Source: Candidatus Brevefilum sp.
Lineage (GTDB): Bacteria > Chloroflexota > Anaerolineae > Anaerolineales > Anaerolineaceae
DNA length: 45,646 bases
Direction of reading: 5' to 3'
NCBI GenBank assembly: GCA_029210815.1
Contig: JARGGB010000020.1
Coordinates: 1-45,646, forward strand
Shown one piece after another: positions 24,074 to 32,279 of this stretch. A model generated the notes under the pieces. The model was given only the letters and a program-made list of their open reading frames with translations, ran no database searches and had not been told where the DNA came from. The position numbers were made by a program, and so were the translations under genes. Each line of letters begins with the position of its first letter. The stretch's first letter is position 1.

Positions 24074-24865
24074 TTACACGAATAATTCTGCCTGGAAAAT
24101 TATTTTGGAATCACCAGTGATGCGCACACGGTCTTCGAGAAGACGCAAATGAAGAGAGCCGCCGCGCTTTGATGCTTGAAACGCTTGCATATCTGTTTTA
24201 CCTAATTTTTTCGCCCAATAAGGTGCCAGCAGGCAATGCGCTGATCCTGTAACAGGGTCTTCATCCACACCCAGCTGCGGGGCAAAAAAGCGCGAGACAA
24301 AATCAATTTCATCATCTTCACTTTTTGCTGTGATGATCACTTCCGGCATTGGCAGTGTTTTAAGTGTGGAGATATCGGGTTGCGCATCTCGTACAGTTTG
24401 CTCGTCGATTGCTTCGAACAGGTAATAATTCCCGGAAAACACTGCATCAATGGGATGAAAGCCCAAAATTTGGGGAATCCTTGTGTCAATGGTTATCCCT
24501 TTATAAGCCATGGCAGGAAAATCGAGCTCAACTGCGCCATCTGCCCAACGGGCGGAAAGTTCACCGCTTCGTGTATTGAATTTGATGAGCTCATCACGAA
24601 GTTCTGGATGTCGTTCAAAAAGCACCCGTGCACTTGCCAGGGTGGCATGCCCGCATAAATCAACTTCTGTGGTTGGGGTGAACCAGCGCAACCGCCATGC
24701 GTCGCCTTCGGGCAGGAGATACGCTGTTTCAGAAAGGTTCATCTCGGCGGCAAGGGCTTGCATCCAATCATCTGGCTCTTCACACTCCAGCAGACATACG
24801 CCCGCCGGGTTGCCGCGAAAGGGTTCTTTTGTAAAAGCATCGACTTGATATATTTTATGAGACAT
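24074..24865 (-). CDS. PhzF-family isomerase-like protein
   Basis: A cytoplasmic protein of 263 residues in the PhzF/diaminopimelate-epimerase-like fold. PhzF itself isomerises a phenazine precursor, but most members have unknown substrates. Family landmarks: YQVDAFTKEPFRGNPAGV at residues 5-22, the catalytic glutamate in MNLSETAYL (about 40-48), CGHATLA near 71-77, and the C-terminal DPVTGSAHC near 201-209. The start at 24865 has AAGGAGG 7 nt upstream; a longer in-frame reading from 24913 lacks such a site. It follows livF after 87 nt on the same strand and may be read through from the liv operon. No phenazine genes are present, so the PhzF name should not be taken as a function. Confidence 0.88.
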   Translation of the reverse strand: MSHKIYQVDAFTKEPFRGNPAGVCLLECEEPDDWMQALAAEMNLSETAYLLPEGDAWRLRWFTPTTEVDLCGHATLASARVLFERHPELRDELIKFNTRSGELSARWADGAVELDFPAMAYKGITIDTRIPQILGFHPIDAVFSGNYYLFEAIDEQTVRDAQPDISTLKTLPMPEVIITAKSEDDEIDFVSRFFAPQLGVDEDPVTGSAHCLLAPYWAKKLGKTDMQAFQASKRGGSLHLRLLEDRVRITGDSKIIFQAELFV

Positions 24866-24952
24866 AAGATCCTCCTTAACAATTATTATAAACTTGTATG
24901 GTTTCCCTAACACAGGAACGTTTATATCTCATTTGAAAAGTTCTGTTGGCTG

Positions 24953-25654
24953 TTATCCCCCCAGGTAGGATTCCTTAACGATTGGATTTTTCATCAATTC
25001 CTCAGCATCCCCGGATAAAGTCACCTTGCCTGTTTCGAGCACATAAGCTCGATCAGCAATCGAAAGCGCCATATTTGCATTCTGTTCGACAAGTAAAATG
25101 CTCACGCCTTGCTGGTTGATATTTTGAATGACTTCAAAAATCTGCTCTACCAGAAGGGGCGCTAAGCCCATAGAGGGTTCGTCCATTAATAACAGGAGGG
25201 GATCAGCCATCAATGCGCGTCCTATGGCAAGCATTTGCTGTTCTCCACCCGAAAGAGTCCCTCCCATTTGTCGTTGGCGTTCTTCTAGACGGGGAAATAT
25301 GCTGAATACTTTATCAATATTGTTCTTTACCCGGATTTTATCGTGGATTGTATATGCTCCCATTTCAAGATTCTCGTAAACAGTCATCCGTGTAAAAATT
25401 TTTCGCCCTTCGGGAACCTGAACAATGCCCATCTGAACAATTTGAGGGGCAGAGATTTTTGTTAGATCTTGATCTTTGTAGTTTATTTCCCCTGAGACAG
25501 GATGAATAATTCCGGAAATTGTATTAAGCGTTGTACTTTTCCCAGCGCCATTGGCACCAATCAGGGCAACAATTTCACCCTCATCAAGATTGAAACTGAT
25601 ATCCTTTAAGGCATTAATTGCGCCATAAAAAACTTTTAGATTCTTAACTTTTAG
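24953..25654 (-). CDS. livF: branched-chain amino acid ABC transporter ATPase LivF
   Basis: One of two ATPases energising the Liv importer, at the cytoplasmic face of the membrane. It is 233 residues, as in other LivF proteins. Walker A GANGAGKS is near residues 34-41, the signature LSGGEQQML near 135-143, Walker B LLLMDEPS near 154-161, and the switch histidine is replaced by a glutamine, as in VEQNAN of LivF. The start at 25654 (MLKVKNLKVFYG) is the family start and overlaps the end of livG by 11 nt; a 14-residue longer reading from 25696 is unlikely. Confidence 0.93.
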   Translation of the reverse strand, partial: LKVKNLKVFYGAINALKDISFNLDEGEIVALIGANGAGKSTTLNTISGIIHPVSGEINYKDQDLTKISAPQIVQMGIVQVPEGRKIFTRMTVYENLEMGAYTIHDKIRVKNNIDKVFSIFPRLEERQRQMGGTLSGGEQQMLAIGRALMADPLLLLMDEPSMGLAPLLVEQIFEVIQNINQQGVSILLVEQNANMALSIADRAYVLETGKVTLSGDAEELMKNPIVKESYLGG

Positions 25655-26465
25655 CATTATTTGTTTTCTTCCGGTTAAATTTCTTTGTGATTTCATCCAC
25701 GCCAGGGCCTAAGTAAGCTTCGATCACACGCTGATCAGATTGGATTTCAGCCGGTTTTCCTTCTGCAATTTTTTGCCCATGATCTAACACAGTAATGATG
25801 TCTGAAATATCCATAACAACCCGCATATCATGTTCAATTAACAGGACTGTCATTTTACGTTCATCTCTTAAGATCCTGATTAAGGAGGTCATTTCAGCCG
25901 TTTCCTGTTGATTCATACCCGCTGTGGGTTCATCCAGCAGTAATAATTTCGGTTGACTGGCAAGTGCGCGGGCAATTTCTAATCTGCGCTGAGCACCATA
26001 TGGCAAGTTAAAGGCCGGGATGTCTGCCAGGTCCGATAAGCCTAAGAAATCAAGAAGTTCATATGCATATTGAAGCGCCTGGCTTTCTTGCTGACGATAA
26101 TGCTTGTTCCTAAGAATTGATTCAACCCACATTGAATTCATCCGTGGATGCTGACCAACAAGCACATTTTCAAGGCTTGTCATTTTATTAAATAAGCGAA
26201 TGTTTTGATAGGTTCGTGATATTCCCAGTTCACATATTTTGTGGGTAGGTAATCCTTTAATCTTCTTCCCGAAAAAATTGATCTCCCCTTCAATCGGTAC
26301 ATAAAAACCAGATACACAATTAAACAGGGTGGTTTTCCCGGCACCATTTGGGCCAATAATGCTTGAAATTGATTGTTCAGGAACAACAAGGTCAACCCTA
26401 TCTACCGCAGTTAACCCTCCAAAAGACATAGTGACGTTTTGGGTTTCAATAACTGGAAGTTTCAT
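25644..26465 (-). CDS. livG: branched-chain amino acid ABC transporter ATPase LivG
   Basis: The second ATPase of the Liv importer, 273 residues. Walker A is GPNGAGKTT near 38-46. The signature is LPYGAQRRLEIARAL near 157-171, the LivG variant in which LSGGQ becomes LPYGxQ. Walker B is LLLLDEPTAG near 178-187, and the switch histidine is in LIEHDM near 217-222. A Lys/Asn-rich tail of about 15 residues follows the core. The ATG overlaps the livM stop by 4 nt (ATGA), so translation is coupled. Confidence 0.94.
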   Translation of the reverse strand: MKLPVIETQNVTMSFGGLTAVDRVDLVVPEQSISSIIGPNGAGKTTLFNCVSGFYVPIEGEINFFGKKIKGLPTHKICELGISRTYQNIRLFNKMTSLENVLVGQHPRMNSMWVESILRNKHYRQQESQALQYAYELLDFLGLSDLADIPAFNLPYGAQRRLEIARALASQPKLLLLDEPTAGMNQQETAEMTSLIRILRDERKMTVLLIEHDMRVVMDISDIITVLDHGQKIAEGKPAEIQSDQRVIEAYLGPGVDEITKKFNRKKTNNAKS

Positions 26466-28030
26466 ACCTTCTCCTCCAGATTATCCTCACCCAAAGAATT
26501 TGAAAATGTTGCCATTTTGCCCTTCTTGCTATTCTGACCTGGCCACAATCCCTCGGGTCTTACAATCATCATCACAACAAGCAGAGCGCCAAAAGCAAGC
26601 AGACGATAATCTGCTAATTCCCGTAATAATTCCGGCAGGCCTTTAAGAACAAAAGCGCCTAAAATAATGCCGGGTAAACTACCCATACCGCCTATGATAA
26701 CAATACATAACACATTAACAGAGACCATCAAGGCAAAGTCTTCTGGACCGGTGAACTGATTGCGAGACGCAAAAAGCGCACCGCTTAATCCTGCAAATGC
26801 TGCACCTAATAATAGGGCGAGAATTTTATATTTGTAGGTATCTACTCCTGTTGCCTGAGCCACAGTTTGATCTTCGCGAATGGCAATCCAGGCACGCCCT
26901 GTACGGGAATCTTTCAGACGTTTGGCTATAAATAAACCTGCCAATACCAATAACATCAGAAGGTGCATGTAATTGACATCAGAGAAAACATGCCCCCGCC
27001 AAATAGGTTGACCAACATTCGTAACGCCCTTGGGACCGTTTGTTAAAGGTGTGAGCAAATCACTCCTGATCAAAATTCGAACAATTTCTCCAAAGCCGAG
27101 AGTAACAATGGCAAGGTAATCACCGCGCAATCTCAAAATTGGCAAGCCCAACAGCAATCCTGTCAGTATGGATACTAATGTGGATAAACCAACCGCCACC
27201 CACAGGTTGAGACCAACTGCATGTGGCTCTGGAGCGGTTAACAAGGCGAATGTGTATGCACCAGTTGCAAAGAAGGCAACATAACCCAGTACAAGTTGGC
27301 CAGAGAAGCCAACAATAATGTTCAAGCCTAAGCCCAAGAGGATATAGATGGCTACGGTCCCCATGATGTAATTCCAGTAAGATCCCCAGACAAGCGGCAA
27401 AAAATATAATCCAATGCCAACCAGAATAATCAATCCAGCCTGGAAAAGTTGATTGCCTACCAATGAGTGGAAATTTTTTTTGTCAGACCAATCAATAATC
27501 TGCGATTTTATGCTTTTCAATTTATTGCGAAGACCTGTCAGCATCGTGAGGGTTTTTCTTGCCAATGCGCCCACCAAACTAAAAACCGTAAAATACAATA
27601 AATATGTTTTGGAAGCAGCAATGGGGGTGCTGTAGAATAATAAGTAACCCAGCTGTGATGCCCCTAAATTGGGCAAATAGGCTCGAAAATCAACACCCTC
27701 CATATGGAAACTGCCGACAATGTAAATAACAGTCCCCACGATCAATCCGGCTAATATGCCACCTGTTAATCCCCGGAATAAAACATCTGTCCAGGGAGGG
27801 TTTGAACCTTTTTTAAGCGTTACAAGTCCTGTAAAAAGCCCTACCAGCGCAATGAAAATTAATAAATTTCCCACCGGCAATCGAGTTTCATTATTTAGGA
27901 CTTGTGGATTTCCCAGAATATCGCCAATGATATTTGCTGCAACGCTTGTAAAACCAATTAAGATCAAAAATGTAAAAATGATAGCTGTAATCAAACCTGC
28001 ACGCAGGCCGTCCTTTATCGCTGTGATCAT
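26462..28030 (-). CDS. livM: branched-chain amino acid ABC permease LivM with extra N-terminal membrane domain
   Basis: A membrane-spanning permease of the Liv importer. The canonical LivM part starts near residue 195 (GLIILVGIGLYFLPL, then IYILLGLGLNIIVGFSGQLVLGYVAF). It contains the cytoplasmic loop with RTGRAWIAIREDQTVAQATGVD near 385-406, which contacts the ATPases. Residues 1-190 are additional: about four to five hydrophobic helices, including GLITAIIFTFLILIGFTSVA and ILAGLIVGTVIYIVG, then a Lys-rich linker before the permease core. The total of 522 residues is far above the 300-420 of most LivM proteins. Its ATG overlaps the livH stop by one base. Confidence 0.9.
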   Translation of the reverse strand: MITAIKDGLRAGLITAIIFTFLILIGFTSVAANIIGDILGNPQVLNNETRLPVGNLLIFIALVGLFTGLVTLKKGSNPPWTDVLFRGLTGGILAGLIVGTVIYIVGSFHMEGVDFRAYLPNLGASQLGYLLFYSTPIAASKTYLLYFTVFSLVGALARKTLTMLTGLRNKLKSIKSQIIDWSDKKNFHSLVGNQLFQAGLIILVGIGLYFLPLVWGSYWNYIMGTVAIYILLGLGLNIIVGFSGQLVLGYVAFFATGAYTFALLTAPEPHAVGLNLWVAVGLSTLVSILTGLLLGLPILRLRGDYLAIVTLGFGEIVRILIRSDLLTPLTNGPKGVTNVGQPIWRGHVFSDVNYMHLLMLLVLAGLFIAKRLKDSRTGRAWIAIREDQTVAQATGVDTYKYKILALLLGAAFAGLSGALFASRNQFTGPEDFALMVSVNVLCIVIIGGMGSLPGIILGAFVLKGLPELLRELADYRLLAFGALLVVMMIVRPEGLWPGQNSKKGKMATFSNSLGEDNLEEKV

Positions 28031-29127
28031 TAGACTTTGTCCTCCTTCAATGTTTCACCCAGCAATCCCGATGGTCTAAAAATCAGCACCAAAATTAAAA
28101 TCGTGAAAGCAATCACATCTTTAAGCTGAAAATCAATACCCAAGATTGCTGGTCCAAGGGATTCCAGCAGTCCTAACAACATGCCCCCGACCATAGCGCC
28201 AGGAATATTACCCACACCGCCCAGAACTGCAGCGGTAAAAGCTTTAATTCCCGGGATAAAACCAACATAGTGATTAAATAAGCCGTTGTGTATTCCCCAC
28301 ATGACGCCTGCTGCCCCAGCCAAAAAACCGCTAATAATAAAAGTTTTGCTGATAACAGCATCAACATCAATTCCCATCAGGGCGGCTGCCTGTTTATTTT
28401 CAGCGACAGCTCGCATTGATTTTCCCAATCTGGTTTTCTTAACCAGGATTAAAAGTCCTGCCATTAAAAGTATTGAGAGAATAAATGAAAATGTCCCTGT
28501 GTAAGTGAGCATCACCGATTTTTCACCAACAGGGATCATCCAACCCGTACCACGCCATAATAAATCCGGGTTCGTATATTGACGTCGCTGTGGTCCGAAC
28601 AATAATTGTGCGGCATTTTGTAGAAAGATTGAAGCACCAATAGCACTGATCAGGGGAATCAGACGTTGTGCGCCCCGTAAGGGCCTGTAAGCAATTTTTT
28701 CAAGAAGATATCCAATCAGGGCGGAAACACTTGCACCGACAAAAAACGTAATTACCAGGGCAGGGAAGGGATAAGCATTTAATAAACTCAGGCTTTGGTC
28801 TCCACTTCCTGGCGCAGAAATGGCAGCGAAGGCTTCCAAAACAAAATACCCAGCGAAGGTCCCGAGCATCATCACCTCACCATGCGCGAAATTTATCATA
28901 AACAAAATGCCATAAACAAGTGTATAGCCAATTGCAATTAGTGAGTAAATCCCGCCAATCACCAAACCGGTAATTAAAAACCGCATCCAGGTATCTGGTC
29001 CGTAAGAGCCCTGGATGCTTGTTGTTTGCAATATACGCCAAAGCAGGTAAACGGCAACAATCAACCCCGCAATGTATCTTAGCGCAGTACCCCATGTGAT
29101 GTTGAGGTTTTGAAATTTCTTTATCAT
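28030..29127 (-). CDS. livH: branched-chain amino acid ABC permease LivH
   Basis: The partner permease of LivM, 365 residues with about eight to nine helices. The LivH core begins near residue 48 (FLITGLVIGGIYSLIAIGYTLVYGI), with the family segment INFAHGEVMMLG near 78-89. The coupling loop LGKSMRAVAENKQAAALMGID is near 232-252. The first 45 residues add one helix (about 13-31) not found in all LivH proteins. The start follows a weak site in AAATAATTT-rich DNA, 81 nt downstream of the livK stop, with a long palindrome between. Confidence 0.93.
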   Translation of the reverse strand: MIKKFQNLNITWGTALRYIAGLIVAVYLLWRILQTTSIQGSYGPDTWMRFLITGLVIGGIYSLIAIGYTLVYGILFMINFAHGEVMMLGTFAGYFVLEAFAAISAPGSGDQSLSLLNAYPFPALVITFFVGASVSALIGYLLEKIAYRPLRGAQRLIPLISAIGASIFLQNAAQLLFGPQRRQYTNPDLLWRGTGWMIPVGEKSVMLTYTGTFSFILSILLMAGLLILVKKTRLGKSMRAVAENKQAAALMGIDVDAVISKTFIISGFLAGAAGVMWGIHNGLFNHYVGFIPGIKAFTAAVLGGVGNIPGAMVGGMLLGLLESLGPAILGIDFQLKDVIAFTILILVLIFRPSGLLGETLKEDKV

Positions 29128-29156
29128 AAATAATTTCCAAGGGTGTATTTTTTAAT

Positions 29157-29186
29157 CGATGGGGAGGTAAATTTACCTCCCCATCG
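29157..29186. repeat. 30-nt perfect palindrome between livK and livH
   Basis: Bases 29157-29186 are fully self-complementary, opening CGATGGGGAGG and centred on AAATTT. In RNA they would form a very stable hairpin. Neither strand has a T-run directly after the stem (A-rich DNA follows in both directions), so it is not a standard intrinsic terminator. It may protect the 3' end of livK mRNA or limit read-through, raising receptor levels over permease levels. Confidence 0.8.
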
Positions 29187-29208
29187 AAAAAACAAAAGCA
29201 AAATTATC

Positions 29209-30468
29209 TTATTCGAGGGGTAACCAGACTCTGTCTACCACCTGATAGAAGGTTGGTCCTGAAGCATTGCATTCGCCTACTTCATCGCACTTGACCAATC
29301 CGGTTAAGCCTACATAATTACTATTTCTGACAGCCTCAACAAGGGCACCACGTGGGACAAAAAGATTGTTGCCTTCCACAAATGCAACCTTCTCAATAGC
29401 TGCAATCAATACACCGCCTGTATCAAAAGCTGACCAGGAAAAAGCGCTGAGTTCACCTGCCTCAACACCAAATTGCTCGCCATATTGCTGGTCAAACGCT
29501 GATTTCTCCTCGGAATCAGGGGGCACCAAAGAAACAGCAATGGCACCCTCGCCGTTAGCTCCGGTCTTATCTGTAAACTCTACACCATAAGTACCATCAC
29601 AACCAAAGAATAACACATCATCCAATCCAGCCTGAGACCACTGGTTCATCATCACAATCGCTTCAGCAGCATAACCACCGAAGTAGACCGCCTCAGGCCC
29701 AGTTGAAGCAACCGCAGATAAGGGTGCTACATAATCTGCCTCACCTGGTGTGATGGCTTCATATGCCACCACCTCACCTCCCAATGCTTCAAATTCTGCC
29801 TGAACAACATCGGCAAGTCCCTGGCCATACGAGCCGCCGTCATGCATCACTGCAATCTTTGAAAAACCGAGTTGACTAAACAGCAGATTAGCTGCAAACA
29901 TTCCTTGATCAGCATCCGTAAAAGCGAGCCTGTTGAATACCTTAGAACCTTGTTGCGTGAGACCCGGTTCAGTAGCGGAAGGTGACATCATTGGCAGGCC
30001 GGCTTTTTCATAGATTGGCATAGCTGCCTCTGTGGAACCGGAGAATATGTGACCGGCTATTGCCACAACCGTCGGATCGGTTACCATCTTGTTGGCGACA
30101 GCAGCACCAGCTTCTGGTGCGCCGCCAGTGTCTTCAGCAACCAGTTCATAAGTCCAACCCTCAAAACCATCATCTACTTGCAGTGCCAGCGAGACACCCT
30201 GGCTGATGTCCGTGCCGAACATGGAATAATCACCCAGTAAGGGAGCGCCCATGCCAATTTTTATGGTTTCACCCTGGGGGATGACAGCACAACCAAATGC
30301 ATCGTCCAAACACGCCTGTGGCAAGCCGTCCACTTCTTCGACTGATTCTACGGGCTCATCCGTTTGTTCTTCTTCAGCAGTCGCTGGCTCCTCAATGGGC
30401 TCGGGTGCACAAGCGGATAAGCTTACTAAAAGCACAATCATCAATATCAAAAAATTTTTAAATTTCAT
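29209..30468 (-). CDS. livK: branched-chain amino acid ABC transporter substrate-binding lipoprotein LivK
   Basis: The extracytoplasmic receptor of the Liv importer, 419 residues. The N-terminus MKFKNFLILMIVLLVSLSAC is a lipoprotein signal with lipobox LSAC and acylated Cys20. An acidic Glu/Thr-rich linker (about 21-50) follows, then a type I periplasmic-binding fold starting at IKIGMGAPLLGDYSMFG (about 70-86). The ligand-facing features of the Leu/Ile/Val-binding family, such as GHIFSGSTEAA (about 138-148), are present. The exact ligand (branched-chain amino acid, amide or urea) cannot be fixed by eye. AGAGGAG precedes the ATG. It is the first liv gene of the cluster. Confidence 0.92.
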   Translation of the reverse strand: MKFKNFLILMIVLLVSLSACAPEPIEEPATAEEEQTDEPVESVEEVDGLPQACLDDAFGCAVIPQGETIKIGMGAPLLGDYSMFGTDISQGVSLALQVDDGFEGWTYELVAEDTGGAPEAGAAVANKMVTDPTVVAIAGHIFSGSTEAAMPIYEKAGLPMMSPSATEPGLTQQGSKVFNRLAFTDADQGMFAANLLFSQLGFSKIAVMHDGGSYGQGLADVVQAEFEALGGEVVAYEAITPGEADYVAPLSAVASTGPEAVYFGGYAAEAIVMMNQWSQAGLDDVLFFGCDGTYGVEFTDKTGANGEGAIAVSLVPPDSEEKSAFDQQYGEQFGVEAGELSAFSWSAFDTGGVLIAAIEKVAFVEGNNLFVPRGALVEAVRNSNYVGLTGLVKCDEVGECNASGPTFYQVVDRVWLPLE

Positions 30469-30491
30469 TTACTTCTCCTCTGATTAACTTA

Positions 30492-30533
30492 TTAATCGAT
30501 ATTTTCTAAAAAACCTTTGATCAATTGAGCCAA
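30492..30533 (-). other. possible 13-codon leader peptide before livK
   Basis: A strong Shine-Dalgarno sequence AAGGAGG (complement of 30545-30551) has no annotated gene. Eleven nt after it a TTG opens a short frame reading MAQLIKGFLENID, which stops 23 nt before livK. It contains two Leu and two Ile codons. No terminator lies between it and livK, so a classical attenuator is not evident. Confidence 0.2.
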
Positions 30534-30567
30534 TTTTCAGTGAACCTCCTTAATAACAAGATTGGGA

Positions 30568-30603
30568 TAAAAAAAAGCCACCCCTGGTTGGGTGGCTTTT
30601 TTT
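30568..30603. terminator. bidirectional intrinsic terminator upstream of livK
   Basis: GCCACCC (30577-30583) and GGGTGGC (30590-30596) form the stem, flanked by a run of A before and seven T after, so it works on both strands. On the minus strand it ends the transcript of the 34-aa gene at 30631-30735 and isolates the liv operon. Confidence 0.85.
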
Positions 30604-30630
30604 GATTAATCGATCTACTTCTTTCTAACT

Positions 30631-30735
30631 TTAGCCATTATTTTCCCAACCGAGAACTGGTGCTTTACCATAATACAAGTAATAAAGCACCCACATAATG
30701 AAGATAATAACCATTATACCAATGAATTTTGTCAT
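30631..30735 (-). CDS. 34-aa single-span membrane protein
   Basis: A small gene with the features of a real one. ATG at 30735 has AGGA six to seven nt upstream, and a perfect TATAAT lies at 30769-30774. A terminator follows 28 nt after the stop. The peptide begins MTKFIGIMVIIFIMWVLYYL and ends YYGKAPVLGWENNG. Residues 4-21 form one hydrophobic helix with aromatic residues at its C-terminal edge, and the short tail is polar. I do not recognise it; small proteins of this kind often bind larger membrane complexes, but no partner is evident. Confidence 0.6.
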   Translation of the reverse strand: MTKFIGIMVIIFIMWVLYYLYYGKAPVLGWENNG

Positions 30736-30758
30736 TATTATCCTAGCAGTTGGGTAAT

Positions 30759-30774
30759 TGTCAAAGATATTATA
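30759..30774 (-). promoter_or_regulatory. promoter elements for the 34-aa gene
   Basis: Minus-strand TATAAT (30774 down to 30769) gives an expected transcript start near 30762 and a leader of about 27 nt. A separate TTGACA (30764 down to 30759) stands 16 nt before GATAAT (30742 down to 30737), but that second promoter would start inside the gene. The TATAAT is the better fit. Confidence 0.45.
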
Positions 30775-30952
30775 TATGAAATTGATCAAGATAAATCACA
30801 AAAATCTCACTTTTTTGTAAACAATTGATTAACAGGGGTTAATTGTTCAAATTAAAATTGTTGGTGCCTTTCCCAATCGAGCGAGTTTTTAAATATTTTG
30901 TGAAAAAGACACATTTGAGCCCAAATTATTGGTAAGGAATGAGCTGTTCACG

Positions 30953-30989
30953 AAAAAATACCCCGGGAGCATTTCAACCTCCCGGGGTA
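30953..30989 (-). terminator. intrinsic terminator of the eRF1-like gene
   Basis: TACCCCGGGAG (30959-30969) pairs perfectly with CTCCCGGGGTA (30979-30989), 11 bp with a 9-nt loop. On the minus strand six T residues follow (30958 down to 30953). Confidence 0.92.
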
Positions 30990-31012
30990 GGGATATTGAT
31001 AGTTTAAATCCT

Positions 31013-32110
31013 TTAATAACGCAAAATTGCTGCAATATTGCCTGCTTCTTTCAATGGCTCAACATCCTCCAATACTTTCACCTCGGCGTTGTTTTTCAAT
31101 GTATCTCGCACAGCTAATTCAACTGCTGTGTTAATTCGCTCAAATGTATCACCGCAGAATGGACAGGTGTCTAATTCCTGCGTTGTCAGCAGTCCGCAGC
31201 CTTTGCAGCGGAAGCCTTCCTGCTCAAATTCCTGGCTGACCAGCAAAATTCTAACACGACCTTCATGAATTGCATTCATTGTATCAATTAGACCAATCAC
31301 ACCATTGCTGCCTTTAGCAGCCAGGGTAACAGCCTGGTCCACCAAAAATTTGTTAACTTTCTTTTGGGCATCCAGGGCTTCTATTGTTGTTTGTTCCAAA
31401 ACTTCAGAATGGCTTGCAAGCATGCTCATTGGAAATTCACCCACAATAAGTGACTGCCACGATTTGGGCAGTTCATCTTTGAAACGGGCAATATTATCAT
31501 CCGTTCCACCGATCATGATCCGGCGGATGTGGTGATGTTCAAAGAAGTCCGTTGCTTCACTGATTACTTCTTTGATATTTCTCTCAATAATATTTTCAAC
31601 ATTACCGCTGGCATCCGCGCCGCCCATACGCCCGTGCATGGCATTGCCGCCGCCACGTTTTGTTTGTTTCACCTCATCACCGGTGAAACCTTCCAGCTCG
31701 CTTAGTTCACCTAAATTGAACGAAAAGAATCGGGCACCTTCTTTATCGACCAAAACAACCCCCCATCCAGTAAAGGTGTCTAATAAATTTACTAATGGAC
31801 GGATCGTCGGATGTTTTCCAACATAAACCTTATCCGGTAAGGACACATTGAATTGATAGGTTTTGAAAAAATCGACTGCTTGATCTGAAAATACTGCCAA
31901 GCCCTTTGCAGCCCAATCGTACTCAAGATTAACATAATGTTCGATTGCTTGAACATCTTCTGGGAGGTCAATCGCTTTCAATAAGTTTCGGAGCCGAAGT
32001 TTTGATGCTTCGGTATTCATATCGGTAGGATCCGTACTCAGGTAAAGGCTTACAACCAGGTTTTCTGCGGAATAGTCCAAAAGCGCCTGCAGGTCTTTTT
32101 CGGAAAACAT
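31013..32110 (-). CDS. eRF1-like protein with zinc ribbon (baeRF family 10 type)
   Basis: A 365-residue cytoplasmic protein built like bacterial relatives of archaeal/eukaryotic release factor 1 (baeRF; family 10 is my best match from memory). An N-terminal alpha/beta domain starts with LQALLDYSAENLVVSLYLSTDP. A middle domain near 120-215 contains WGVVLVDKEGARFFSF, then ADFFEHH-like DFFEHHHIRRIMIGG. The C-terminal domain near 225-330 resembles an L7Ae-like fold. A zinc ribbon follows (CKGC, then CPFC near 305-325). The Gly-rich insert KRGGGNAMHGRMGGAD near 155-170 takes the place where eRF1 has its catalytic GGQ, but no GGQ is present. GGAGG lies 6 nt before the ATG at 32110; the ATG at 32122 overlaps that site. 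A role in ribosome rescue or stress is inferred from the family. Confidence 0.72.
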   Translation of the reverse strand: MFSEKDLQALLDYSAENLVVSLYLSTDPTDMNTEASKLRLRNLLKAIDLPEDVQAIEHYVNLEYDWAAKGLAVFSDQAVDFFKTYQFNVSLPDKVYVGKHPTIRPLVNLLDTFTGWGVVLVDKEGARFFSFNLGELSELEGFTGDEVKQTKRGGGNAMHGRMGGADASGNVENIIERNIKEVISEATDFFEHHHIRRIMIGGTDDNIARFKDELPKSWQSLIVGEFPMSMLASHSEVLEQTTIEALDAQKKVNKFLVDQAVTLAAKGSNGVIGLIDTMNAIHEGRVRILLVSQEFEQEGFRCKGCGLLTTQELDTCPFCGDTFERINTAVELAVRDTLKNNAEVKVLEDVEPLKEAGNIAAILRY

Positions 32111-32238
32111 ATTTGCCTCCATTGGTATTGTGAAATTATTAAGGTGAGTGCCTGATCTGCATGATCAAGCTTAATATAATTTTATCTTAAACCAAATTCT
32201 TTATCAAAAATTTAGAAGAACACTGTCATTATTAATTA

Positions 32239-32271
32239 GAAAAAACGCCGCAGTTTTTGGGCTGCGGCGTT
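32239..32271 (-). terminator. intrinsic terminator of the htrA-like gene
   Basis: AACGCCGCAG (32244-32253) pairs with CTGCGGCGTT (32262-32271) over 10 bp with an 8-nt loop. On the minus strand the stem is followed by TTTCTAATT, and the stem's own end adds two more T residues. Confidence 0.85.
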
Positions 32272-32279
32272 GTCAACGA

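Noticed and set aside
24074-24865. Phenazine biosynthesis, suggested by the PhzF name.
   Set aside because: No other phz genes are present, and most PhzF-family proteins have unrelated or unknown roles.
30577-30596. The hairpin upstream of livK as a liv attenuator.
   Set aside because: It lies before the orphan ribosome-binding site and right after the small 34-aa gene, so it is better read as that gene's terminator.
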